Assembly: GCA_963402885.1 (NCBI GenBank)
Contig: OY727102.1
Coordinates: forward strand, 18,104,001-18,168,000
Origin: Antedon bifida
Taxonomy: Eukaryota > Echinodermata > Crinoidea > Comatulida > Antedonidae
DNA length: 64,000 nucleotides
Direction of reading: 5' to 3'
Every line of letters begins with the position of its first letter. The stretch's first letter is position 1. Under the pieces are notes generated by a model. That model did not search any database. It was given only the letters and a program-made list of their open reading frames with translations, and was not told where the DNA came from. Below, piece after piece: positions 52,901 to 63,320 of the stretch. The position numbers and the translations under genes were made by a program.

Positions 52901-55900
52901 TAACTTAAACCAGTTTTAGTGTGTGTTGTTCATTATCAACAGCATCTCAGCAATTATTTCCAGAGAGAATTTTTGCAATGTGTTTGTTGCTGCAGTCAGA
53001 TTTGGTCTACTGCCTCGTTTTCATTTAAAAACATTTTTATGTAATTTTTTTTTAATTATCAAATTGGCAAAATATAAGATTTTTAAACGAATATATATAT
53101 ATATATATTATACATAGGCCTCTCGTATGACACATGCTAACAGGTAGCTGGTGAACCCCACCTCATCACGTGATCGTATACTTCCGCAGCCCAACCCACT
53201 TTATATTACTGTAGGTGAATAAGTACACACTGTGTGTAAGATAGCATAGAAAGAGTTACGTTGGCTGTCAAGAATTAATACGCTAGAATTTTATATATCT
53301 GTTTGTGATACATATGTTCCACCTGATAACATTAAAAAAAATTGTGTAGATTGCATATATCTTGTAAATTTATACGTGTGATTGTTCAAGGAAACCTGTT
53401 GTTGTTGAATATTATTGTATTTCTGAACTCTTTCCGTAACGCGTACTTGTTTGTACCGCTACAGCAGCAAGTAAGCTTATTAGCTGGTGTGTGAGTTGAG
53501 TACTTGGGGTCTCTCTGCGGCTAGCTATCGGTGTATCGACGAACGGGCGTGAAAAGGTTTATTTGATTGTTTTGATCTTGGATACCATGGAAAATATTAA
53601 AAAGAAGATTTCTAGCCTTAAAAATGAAAATGAAGGACTCCAAACAAAAGTAGATGATTTGTCACGGAAGTTAACAGAAGAAACGGAAAAAACAGAAGCG
53701 GTAAGTCTAGGCTGCGGGCTAGGCATCCTCGCCATTATTTTGTGTCGAGCAGCCTTGCCCTTGCTCGTCGTCTGGGAATGCCTAGGCTACAGAATTTGTA
53801 GTTGTTTCCCGCGGTGAGATGGGATGGGCCTACTCTAGACTGGCATCACGATACTGACACCTGATGATGATGTTGACAGACCATACGTATAGGCAAATAG
53901 ACCTAGAAATGTTTTATGTATCTGACTATGTTCTATGTTTCACTGCAATATTAATTAATATTGCAGTGAAACAACATTTAAGCTTGGTTCCCACTAAAGA
54001 CGCAACACAAGGACTTATTACCAACATAAGTGAGTTGACCAATTACAAGCAACAGTTTGATAAATCCATTGCTGGTGATTGGTGAAATCCTTTGCGTCCT
54101 TGCGTTGCGTCTCTAGTGGGAAGCAAGCATTACCTGCCATACAAGCCTGTTGCCATGCTAAAATACAGTTATAACACACTGTTATAAATGACTGTATCCC
54201 ACCCCGCCAACCCCCCCCCCCCCCCCCTAAATTAAGCTAAATTTGTACAGTAGGCTACTAATACTATTAATAGAAAACAACTGACATGTCTTGTAGAGTT
54301 ACTTACCATACTCCAGAAGGCAGTTTTACAGTGCTAAAACAATCGAAAGAAACATTTTCAACTTTACGTATTAAATTTGAGACTACCACAAACCTGACTT
54401 TACTATACATTTAATGAAACTTATTGAATTAAACAACTGCTAAAGAAAAGAACTTTGTATAATGAACTATAGTAAGATATGTCAATTATTTTGACAAAAT
54501 ATGGTTTCGTGCATCATTAATTATTGACAGTATTCGTTGAAGTTTATGACTTGAATTGGTATTGTATGAATTTAACAAGTTATTTCCAAAACATTTGAAC
54601 AAGTTATTTCCAAAACTTCTGAACAAGTTATTTCCAAAACTTCTGAACAAGTTACTGTATACAGTATTTCCAAAACTTTTGAACAAGTTATTTCCAAAAC
54701 TTTTGAACAAGTTATTTCCAAAACTTCTGAACAAGTTACTGTATACAGTATTTCCAAAACTTTTGAACAAGTTATTTCCAAAACTTCTGAACAAGTTACT
54801 GTATACAGTATTTCCAAAACTTCTGAACAAGTTATTTCCAAAACTTTTGAACAAGTTACTGTATACAGTATTTCCAAAACTTTTGAACAAGTTATTTCAA
54901 AAACTTGCCAAAACTATTAATATTTTATTTTCTAAATTGAGAACGCCCTGAGGTCAGTTCCAAAACATTAGAGGAATTCTAAACCCTGGATCAGTTAAAT
55001 AAGATCATTAGACACTATTTGGTATCCAACAAGGAAACAATTCAGCTACTAAATATAGGGTAAAGTTCAAGATAAATAGAGGCCACTGAGGTATTTGGTG
55101 ACTCCACAATTTGTCACCTTTCTTGTGTATAAGTAATTAAAAGGTTATTACAAGAAATAATGGTGCTTTCAATGGTGTAGTACTTTACTTTTAAATAGTC
55201 CTATATAACAAACAAGACAGTATTGCAGGTGGTCTTTTGTTTTTTAAAGTATTATTCTACAGTGTCACCTATTGTTCTTTTATTGTAAAGCCCTGTCTAC
55301 ACCTTTTTTGTCAAACTAGTTTGACTTAACGATTAGCAAGTATGCTAAACAGTCCTGTGCAGTATTTTAATGACCATGTTGTTATTCAATTCTAGCACAT
55401 ATTTGGCTTTTCTATAACATAAATGTAATAGTGTATCTTTTCCGTATGATGCCATTACTGTAGGTATGTTTGTTATTTGTAAATACTAATTATACTAAAA
55501 TTTGAACATACCTGGTTTACACTACTATAGGTACTGTATTGTATATATGATACACAATCTATCTCATTCTCAGATTTTTTTTAAACCCAGTTTCAAGTGT
55601 AAATCAAATCAAATCATATTGTAAGGTAGTAGTGGGTTAATATTATACTGTACTGTAGTACTATGGACAGTAGATTTGTACTCTACTACTATACAGTGTA
55701 ATTTTTTTTAACATAGTTTTAGCCTTTTTGACAATTGATCTTAATTTACAATAAAACGTAGTACCCGGTAGAAAGGTCAATGACACTTAGTCAGTAATTG
55801 TTTTGGAGTCTTAACGCCCACTCTAATGCATTATTAGCAGTTACTATCCTAGCTGTACAGTGGTCAGTGAAGTACAATACTTTATATTGTTGAGTACAGT

Positions 55901-58712
55901 AACCACCTTTGATAGTATTTTGTTGGTGCTTTCGTTTTAGTAGGCTGGCTGAGGTGAAGACATGTGGTACACCAAAGTAATAAAGGAAAGGGGAAAGGAT
56001 AGTAACTACACAATGTCTGGATTTTTCTTTGTGGCAAATCTCCCAAGTGGGATGTTTGGAAGTCCTAGTCTGGGAAGTCAGATTTCCACATAGTCCCATG
56101 GGTCTATCATCAGTACTGTAGATACATTCTATACTTACTAGCCATTAAATTTAGGAAATGTTAATTAATGTGCCAGATTTTTTTCTTTAAATAACGGCAA
56201 CAACCAAAAAACAAACAATGTAGTTTAACAATACTTATTATTTAATGACTGACACTGACAGTTTTACCATTTGTAGGACACTTATACCTTTAAGTCATTT
56301 AGTGGGCATTGTCCAAGCCTCTTATCTCACAAGATCGGTGCCTGTCAGAAAGGGCAAAAAATAAGTGCTCATCCTATTAAAAACCAACAAGGTCCTTTCC
56401 CACTGAGACTGAAATCAACATGCCGAATTACAGTACAAATATTTTACGCATTTTAAGGGCTGCTTTTATCAGGCCCTGCCTGCTACTGGATCTCACTCAG
56501 TGCGAAAGGGCCTTATTGGTTTACTGTACAATAGGATGAGCACCACTTATTTGTTGCCCTTCATTTGAGTACAGTATAAACTGTCAAATACTTTAACACT
56601 AATTAGAGCTAGCACACTTCCTATAGCTTGTTAAAGGTGTCTAGCCTTGACAACCAAAACTTATCTTTTGGAATGTAGGTCACAATTGGCTGATATTTTA
56701 TTTTTATACTGAAAGTTTAAAAATATGTACTGGACATTGATAACCAGGCTAGATTCATACTGGTACTGTAGGGTCAAAGGGAAAGCCATTCTTAATTGAA
56801 TTCTCTAAGTGTACTGTTTTACATAGTACAGAAATACTATACAGTACAGTACACCAACCTGATCTGAAAGTGTTGTCTAGTGCTAAGTGCACAGTTTAAC
56901 TTTTCATTCTGAGAATCTGGTTGAAGTGTTTGCAAAAAAAGTAATTATTCGCATAAAGATATAAAATATAGGCCCTACAAAAAAATATAATAATCATCTT
57001 TCTACAGTAATGGCTGTATCAATGAATTTAATATTTGAAAGTATACACCTATGAAGTAATAGTTTACATAAACTTACTGTAGGCCTACTATGATACTGTA
57101 TTGTAAGCAAAACACAATATTACCAATTGTCATTTATAAAAATAAAGAATGAGCAAGCACAAGTGGTGCTTTGCTAAAAGAATAAAAACAATGTATACAG
57201 TACATGAGGTGAAGATTAATGCATTTATTTATTATTTTGACAATCATCATTTCACTGCTGGCTTAGTGAACTAATTAGCATGCTGGTAATTATAGACTAC
57301 TTGTGACGAGTTGATGAGCCAAGCGTTATTAACAAACTGTTATGTTTAGAAATTTTATGACTGAATTATATTAATATACAGTACTGTACAGTTAGTAAAC
57401 AGCTTTATTGATCAGTGTTCCCAAAGCACTGAATAATATCACAAAAGTGATGAATTATAATACTGTACAGCATCTTGATTCATAATCAAATAATTTTTAA
57501 AAGTATTTTTTTTTTGTTTTTATTCATTTCACTTCACCATGCAAAAGACAGTTAGTACCCCTATTGGGACTGTTAATATTAAGGAGGGCATCCCAATTCA
57601 GTGGACATCTCTATTAAGCTCTGTGATGAGCCTAAATATGGTACTAGTGATATGACATCATCATGTCCATATATGGGCGGCACATCACATTTTGTTGTCC
57701 CTTGAACGTTGATAGTGTAGAAAGATTAGGGAAAACTAATCCTGCAAAACTAGGGCTATATATTATGTTTTAACACTCTACAACCAACCCCTATTAAAGG
57801 GACGTGAACACCTCTAGAGGTTCTATCTAGAACACCTTGAATTGTAACTTGTATCTAATTCATATAACAGTAGAGATATTCCGCTCCAACTGCCTGGTCT
57901 TTACATTTGTATGGGAGCAGAAAACACAATTCAGTTTCCAACTTTGCTATTTCTCTGATTCAATTTCAATAAGTCTTTATAGCATTTCTCTCAATCTGAA
58001 TTAATTTGTTTTCATTTCATTATCATCTTTTGGACTGGATCATTTAATCATCTCAGTATTGGTTGGTGTTGGTGAATATTTCATTCATGAATGGGTTTTC
58101 ACAGTTTTAGAACAACACAAGGGATTTGTACATTCCTTGTTGTATGAAGTTGGTACTACAGTCTTGTTTACTGTTCAAGGTTTGATAATATGGAGCTATA
58201 AAAATATAGTAGCTAACAATGAAGATATGAAATTGTCTCAACAAAACTTGTACAGATACTGTAAGATATGTTAGTGTCTACTGGGAGGGTTTTTGGGGGA
58301 GGGGGCGGTTGGTAGGATGGATGTCCTATAATATAAAGTCTATACTATCAAACTAGTTTGACAAAAAAAATGATGTGCCCAAATATGGTATTGATATTCC
58401 CAAATATGGTAGTGATATGACATCATGTCAATATACAGTATGGGTACATCTTATTTTTTTGTCACATCAAGTTTGATAGTGTAGACAGAGCTTAAGTGTG
58501 AACTTGAATGTTAGTCCTACTCTGTTATCACTGATATTTGTGTGCACACCTTTTATTTATTTTTATCCATCTTTGTAGGCTGAGCTTGAGAGAGACAACC
58601 TCAATAGACGAATTCAGCTTCTAGACACCGAGTATGAGAAGGCATCGGAAAGAGTAACCTCTCAGACATCCAAAGTTGAAGAGCTTGAACAGAGAGTAGA
58701 GGAGAGTGACAG
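43791..58712 (+). CDS. TPM: Tropomyosin, 5' half (3' exons outside window)
   Basis: Tropomyosin is a two-stranded coiled coil that lies along actin filaments and controls myosin access. Exons seen: 1a 43791-43904 (38 codons), 2 48750-48875 (42 codons), 2' 51646-51759 (38 codons), 1b 53587-53700 (38 codons) and 3 58579-58712 (134 bp, ending in a split codon). The sizes 114, 126 and 134 bp and the phases equal those of vertebrate exons 1a, 2 and 3. Exon 3 has LNRRIQLLDTEYEKASER, close to the vertebrate LNRRIQLVEEELDRAQER. Long isoforms would join 1a-2-3 and short ones 1b-3, as in vertebrate TPM genes. Exon 4 (expected core GMKVIENRA) was not found before 64000. Introns are large and hold MITEs and minisatellites. 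Confidence 0.9.
48750..48875 (+). CDS. TPM: Tropomyosin exon 2
   Basis: A 42-codon exon after TTTTTTCAG and before GTAAGT, starting AQEEIKELQARVKQIEQ. Hydrophobic residues recur in heptad spacing. The length equals exactly six heptads and matches vertebrate exon 2. Confidence 0.93.
50146..50580. repeat. 41-bp minisatellite in tropomyosin intron
   Basis: About ten units of CACTCCATTGTTGCTCTGAA followed by TCTTCTTTTACGTTTTTCTT, with scattered single changes. The strand is strongly pyrimidine-rich. Confidence 0.9.
51238..51430. mobile_element. Family B MITE, long copy
   Basis: Ends GTTTGGTTCTTCTTATG.. and ..CTATAGTGAACCAAGCTT. The core CAATTACAAGCC .. CTGATTGGTCAAATT keeps one good CCAAT box. 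It is about 45 bp longer than its relatives because part of the left half is duplicated (CCCAATCACGAG). Confidence 0.7.
51443..51510. repeat. 20-bp CpG-rich tandem repeat
   Basis: Three units of GATACGCGCGCATACCCTGG plus a partial fourth, directly after the family B MITE. The CG content stands out in AT-rich surroundings. Confidence 0.85.
51646..51759 (+). CDS. TPM: Exon-2-like paralogous exon (2') of tropomyosin
   Basis: It encodes LADSQAVNRGLVLDLEDAAF and onward to SRAVT before GTAAGT. Aligned from the 3' end it matches exon 2 at conserved Leu, Ala and Asp positions (DEATEKLTNAEAE with EDAAFQLNEAKYE). It could replace exon 2, as vertebrate 2a/2b do. Starting at the nearest phase-0 AG (51644-51645) it is four residues shorter than exon 2, which would break the heptad register. 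The acceptor lacks pyrimidines close to AG. It is real tropomyosin-derived sequence, but its use is uncertain. Confidence 0.65.
53400..53586 (+). promoter_or_regulatory. Putative internal tropomyosin promoter (exon 1b)
   Basis: This is the sequence just before the exon 1b start, with a somewhat higher CpG content than its surroundings (AACGCGTACTTG, TATCGACGAACGGGCGTG). No TATA box was identified. It is placed by the logic of the alternative first exon only. Confidence 0.35.
53587..53700 (+). CDS. TPM: Tropomyosin exon 1b (alternative first exon)
   Basis: ATG in ACCATGG context starts MENIKKKISSLKNENEGLQT and ends at ACAGAAGCG before GTAAGT, 38 codons, phase 0. No splice acceptor is needed upstream. 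The position between exons 2 and 3 is that of vertebrate exon 1b, which drives short cytoplasmic isoforms. It would splice straight to exon 3. Confidence 0.88.
53937..53972. repeat. 36-bp perfect palindrome
   Basis: GTTTCACTGCAATATTAA is followed at once by its exact reverse complement, with no spacer. It lies just before a family B MITE in the tropomyosin intron after exon 1b. Confidence 0.95.
53981..54129. mobile_element. Family B MITE
   Basis: AGCTTGGTTCCCACTAAAGA at the left mirrors TCTCTAGTGGGAAGCAAGC at the right. Inside, GAGTTGACCAATTACAAGC faces GTGATTGGTGAAAT. Confidence 0.85.
54573..54908. repeat. Two-unit minisatellite (24 and 36 bp) in tropomyosin intron
   Basis: Unit A (24 bp) is AACAAGTTATTTCCAAAACT plus TCTG. 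Unit B (36 bp) is A with CTGTATACAGTA added inside. Order: A A A B A A B A B A B A. Both lengths are multiples of three, so long open frames arise on both strands as a by-product. Confidence 0.92.
55287..55325 (+). mobile_element. Family A MITE fragment
   Basis: AGCCCTGTCTACACC joined to TTTTTTGTCAAACTAGTTTG: only pieces of the two arms remain. Confidence 0.6.
56350..56561. mobile_element. Palindromic MITE (family G) in tropomyosin intron
   Basis: Arms of about 75 bp: AAGGGCAAAAAATAAGTG and GCTCATCCTATT at the left mirror AATAGGATGAGC and CACTTATTTGTTGCCCTT at the right, with CCTTTCCCACTGAG facing CTCAGTGCGAAAGG. Confidence 0.8.
57548..57829. mobile_element. CAGTAGAAC-type element split by a family A MITE
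   Basis: Left part AGACAGTTAGTACCCCTATT and right part CCCCTATTAAAGGGACGTG .. GAGGTTCTATCT belong to the CCCTATTAAGGGGACA family. A family A copy (57613-57722) interrupts it after CTCTATTA. Confidence 0.6.
57613..57722 (+). mobile_element. Family A MITE, shortened, nested
   Basis: AGCTCTGTGATGAGCCTAAA shows that the left arm has lost its inner part. CCATATATGG is intact. The right end is GTTGATAGTGTAGAAAG. Confidence 0.75.
58336..58492 (+). mobile_element. Family A MITE just upstream of tropomyosin exon 3
   Basis: It lies about 90 bp before exon 3. Two CCAAATATGG boxes are intact; the third site has changed to TCAATATACAGTATGG. The right end TGTAGACAGAGCT is intact. Confidence 0.85.
58579..58712 (+). 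CDS. TPM: Tropomyosin exon 3
   Basis: It opens AELERDNLNRRIQLLDTEYE and closes VEELEQRVEESD plus a split Arg codon, between TTTGTAG and GTAAAT. It is the common exon shared by long and short isoforms. Residue spacing fits a coiled coil. Confidence 0.93.
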
Positions 58713-59008
58713 GTAAATATGACAACAAGTGGATTACAAATTCTCATTTCTGTCAGCTGTATTAGTAAGTAAAAGCTTCGCGTGTGCTAACTGTTTCGGA
58801 TTACTGATGTCCACTGGAAATATAGCTGGCTAAATCCGCGGTGCGAAAACAGGACATCTTAAATCACAACATAGTACATACCTAAGGAAAAAGGACATTG
58901 TTTTACAGTGTACTGTCTGGTGTGTTGTGATTCTATCAGTGTAGCCCAGTCGTACTAAACACTACACAGACAGCATGTCAGTAACACTATTATTACCACA
59001 TGCCATAA

Positions 59009-59152
59009 AGCTTGGTTCCGAACAGACGCAACGCAAGGACGTACATGCAGCGCAAGCGAGTTGACCAATGACAAGCCACTATTTGAATAATCCATCTCTT
59101 GTGATTGGTCAAATCACGTCCTTACGTTGCATCGCTAGTGGGAACCAAGCTT
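59009..59152. mobile_element. Family B MITE
   Basis: AGCTTGGTTCCGAACAGACG at the left mirrors CGCTAGTGGGAACCAAGCTT at the right. The core GAGTTGACCAATGACAAGCC faces CTTGTGATTGGTCAAAT, with both CCAAT boxes intact. Confidence 0.88.
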
Positions 59153-60369
59153 TGAGTAGGGGGTTAATACACTTTAGTTCTGCTACTTAAAGGGTTGGGT
59201 TCGGTTATATTTAGGAGTTAGGGTTGATTACTAACGTGCATTAGCACCTAGTAGGGTTAGGCATGTGTGGTGGTACTATGATAGTAAGGCATTTAGGTCC
59301 TGTGTAGGCTTGTGTACATTACAGTCAGTGTACTGTACTGAAATGTGTCATCATGCACTGGTCTAGAGTTCATCTTTTGTAGCATGACTTTGACCCTGCT
59401 GAGGTATCACTGTAGTGTTTCAGAAAGAGCCTTGTCAACTGTATAAAACTCTATTATCATCAGGAAATCAATACCTATGCTATGATGCATTGTGTGCATT
59501 GATTATAGAGTGCAGTACAAACAGATTGAGAATCTTTTGAATTATGTATTATCACTTGTTGCTGCTGTCAACCATGAACAATTTTACTATATTAAATCAA
59601 CATTTTATAGACATTATAATGTTCCTGTTCAAATACAGCATAACATTTTACAAGTTATGTGGTACATTACAATCCTTTAAAAAATGCCAGTTTACAGTAA
59701 TATTTAGTTTTATTTGAATACAGATTAGACTAAAAAAACAAAACCTAAAAGCAAACAAAATCTTCCTTAGATAGTGGGTACCAAATTGTCTGGTCTATTT
59801 TTCTAAAGGTGTTCACTCCTTGTATCTTGAACCTTAAACAAAAACCCTAAATTATTTAGACAATAACCCAGTGTTTAACTTTAAATGTTAATAGATTCAT
59901 TTTATCATTACATACCAGTGATACTGTATGTAATAAAACCATGTGTGCAACTAATTTTCACGCCCTGATCATAACATTTGTTTGTAGTAAATATTCCAAG
60001 AAGATCCCTAAATGTACAAGTCTTTTGACATGACCTGGTAGAGCTATGTAAACCTGAAGATATAATACAAAGTGCAACAATGAAGCTTTTTATTTGAAAG
60101 CTTTCTATAAAAATTATTATTATTATAACAATGAACTAATATTGGCATAAGTGGGTAGTTTTAACAGTTGCAGCTTGTAGTATTAAAAATACTGTATAGT
60201 TAACTTATACTGTATACTTAAAATAACTTATTGAGTTGATTTCAAATCCTATGGTGCGGGGTTCGAGTCTAGTATCAGGTACTTCCACATGAAGGGTTTA
60301 GTTTCTCATTTGGGATTTCTGATTTTCATTTCATACGCATCCAGCAGGTCACCACATATAGGTTGTTAA

Positions 60370-60506
60370 AAACTATGTCTACACTATCAAACTGGTTCTG
60401 ACAAAAAAAGTGTGATGTGCCCAAATATTGTAGTAATATGACATCACCGTTTCCATATATGGGCACATTTTGTTGTCACATAAAGTTTGATAGTGCAGAC
60501 AGAGCT
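60370..60506 (+). mobile_element. Family A MITE
   Basis: CTATGTCTACACTATCAAAC at the left, TGCAGACAGAGCT at the right. CCATATATGG is intact; CCAAATATTG has one change. Confidence 0.82.
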
Positions 60507-60944
60507 TTAGGATTATGATTAAAATGAAGAAAATCTATTATTTCGAGTTTAAATAGAGGTGATAAACCTTGTCCTGAAGATGACATAGAATAGAGAAGTG
60601 ATGGTGGTTGTAAAAACCAAGTTACAATATACTCATTAAAAGGACCGGTTTATATAGTTTTATGAGGGAGCTTTCAACGGACGATGACGGACGACGCATC
60701 ATTTGAGCTGACCTACTTGTTCATTGTCTGAACCTAGAAACCATGTTGTAACTGTGTGGAACGAGGAAGTGTGTCCCAACGTCCCTGCATGCGTACAATG
60801 AATTGACGTGACTTTGTTCAATCGTCGCAAATTGAAAGCGTTCTATCACAATACAGTAGTTACTATACAGCTAACTGTCACAATAAACATAATGCATACT
60901 GTTATCACAATCGAAATTTCAATTGGTTTGATTCCTAATGCTCA

Positions 60945-61073
60945 AACTAGTGTGATGTGCCCAAATATGGTAGCGATATTTCCCAATATGGTGGTGATAT
61001 GACATCATCATGTCCATATATGGGCATATCACATTTTATTTGTCGAATAAAGTTTGATAGTGTAGACAGAGCT
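60945..61073 (+). mobile_element. Family A MITE, left end truncated
   Basis: It starts inside the left arm (AAACTAGTGTGATGTGCCC). CCAAATATGG and CCATATATGG are intact, and the right end is full. Confidence 0.82.
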
Positions 61074-62173
61074 TAAATAGCCTTTATAGTCTATTTACTT
61101 AGTTTGAAATATATTTTTCTGGCATGCTTGTTATACTACTGTACTAGTCCTACTGTTAGTAAATGCTGTTTTAGTATAAAGGATTTGAATAAGCCACACT
61201 TGAATCATTACAGTTTCACCAAATTCCATTCATAGTCCATGATCTAATCATAGACTAACAAACATTTTAAGTGGTTCTATTATCCCAAACTGTTGGCTAA
61301 TTATACAATGCTATTGTTTGCTATGCTGAGTATTCTTGGTGAATTCTATTGCAAGAGACTTAGTTCTTTGAATAGGAACTTGTTGAGTAATAGTACTTAG
61401 CAAGGCTTCTGCATTTTCTATTATAATTTGATGAAGTGTGAAACATCGAAGACTCATATGGATAGAAAATTAAAACAGAGGTTTCACTGTTTTATTGCAA
61501 AACACATTCTTCATTTTGATCTAAAGTCGACTCTCTCAATACCAGACTCTTTAAAAACCCGAAAGTCTTCCAAAAAACAAACTCTTGAGAGGTTAAAACG
61601 GTCCTAATTTCTTTTTTTTAACTATTAAAAACACATTCGTACAGTAATACCATAATTTCTAAAAAGCCCACGGGTATCCGGTGTTGAACAGAGTTTGGCT
61701 GTTGCAAGAAGACATAGGTAGTGTTTCTGCTGTGTAAAAATAGATGATTAATTGTCCATGTGAATGAATTAGTTTTTCCCCAAAGTTTTGGCAGCAGAAA
61801 CAGGGGTTTTCTCTGCCAGTTAAATGGCATTCTGAAAGTAACGATTAGAATGTAATTTTAACCGTTTATCGCTGTGCAACTTTTAGCTACAAAGGCGGTT
61901 ATTTGATTGACCGCCGTTGACCTTTAGTGCATCTTGAACGTTTGACCGCTTGATCGCATTACATCGGGTGATGGTAACATTTTTTCGCCACTGGCCACTC
62001 ACTGAAACTTGGTGGATGCAAACATTGTTAGTTCAATTTTGTTACAGGATCCGATTCTATTACAATTTGTTTGGGTTGGGTCTGTAGGATTATCATAATT
62101 ACTGTAAATTAAGGATGTACAATATTACATGGTCTTTAAAATTGAGGATATACAGTATTACATAAACAAGGTC

Positions 62174-62298
62174 TTAAGTACTGTCTACACTATCAGCTAA
62201 CTAGTTTGACAAAAAAAGTTTGATGTGCCCAAATATGGTAAAGATATTCTCAAATACGTTAGTGATATGACATCATCGTGTCCATATGGGCACATCTT
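62174..62298 (+). mobile_element. Family A MITE, right end truncated
   Basis: GTACTGTCTACACTATCA starts it; CCAAATATGG is intact and GTCCATATGGGC has lost two bases. The right arm is missing. Confidence 0.78.
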
Positions 62299-63064
62299 GT
62301 ATTTGATATTCTGCTGCCATTGAAAGTCTTATCGGTTTCTTATAGTTGTTACATGGTAAGATTAAGTGGAATGCAAGGGTTAAAATAAGCCTTGATTGTA
62401 GTACTATTGGTGGGTATCACCTGCCTCCCTTCCCTCCTCCTAACTTCTCTGTACCTCAACACAACCCAATCCATGTATGCTTGCTGGCCCAGATTATTTT
62501 AAAGAATGAATTTAGAATGGAATAGACACTATGATTTTTATTGTTTAGTGCATTGAGGAATGGTGATAATAAACTTGTTACTATTCGTCATTTCACATTA
62601 AAAGTAAATTCAACCAATTCATTTTTATTCCTTCGTTCACTATTAGCATTTTATACAATGAAACCATTGTATTAAATTTAGTATTAAATTAAAACTGTTA
62701 AGTTAATCCCTAGGGCTATATGCAAATTGTACTAAATACAAATGACTAACCTGGAAAGAATTTTTCTATTACTGTAGTCAATTACCACATTTTATTGTGG
62801 TTTCTATTTAGAGATGAAAGTGGATTAATATAAGTATCCAAACATGATTTTAGAAATTGATTTCTTTTATACTATTTTTTTTAGTGAAATTGTAATAATA
62901 GTTTACTGTGATGAACAGTACTAAACAACATGTCTATTTACCTAAATATGTTTTTTCTACATAACATAATACACACTTGGTAATGATAAACATGAACCCT
63001 TGTTACTGATAAATGTTTGTCAGACCATAGTAACATCTTTGAAAAGCTTTGTTCCCATTTCACA

Positions 63065-63320
63065 ACATTTTTATGCCATACACACACCCCCTACATATGC
63101 CACACCCATTCTACACATGCCACACCCATTCTACATATGCCACACCCATTCTACACATGCCACACCCACCACCCACCCTAAACTTGTCACACCCCACCCT
63201 ACACATGCCACACCCCACCCTACACATGCCACACCAACACTACACATGCCACACCCCCTACACATGCCAACCCCCCTACACACGCCAAACCCCCCTACAC
63301 ACATCACACCCACCCTACAC
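63065..63320. repeat. About 20-bp CA-rich minisatellite
   Basis: About twelve units of the type CACATGCCACACCCATTCTA, with variants CCACCC and CCCCCT. Open frames on both strands here are a by-product of the repeat. Confidence 0.88.

Noticed and set aside
54486-54951. Open frames of 101-134 residues on both strands
   Set aside because: Produced by the 24/36-bp minisatellite, whose units are multiples of three. They are open on both strands, with no coding context.
60235-60290. B-box-like GGTTCGAGTCTAG as a SINE or tRNA
   Set aside because: No A box at the right distance and no body or tail typical of a SINE.
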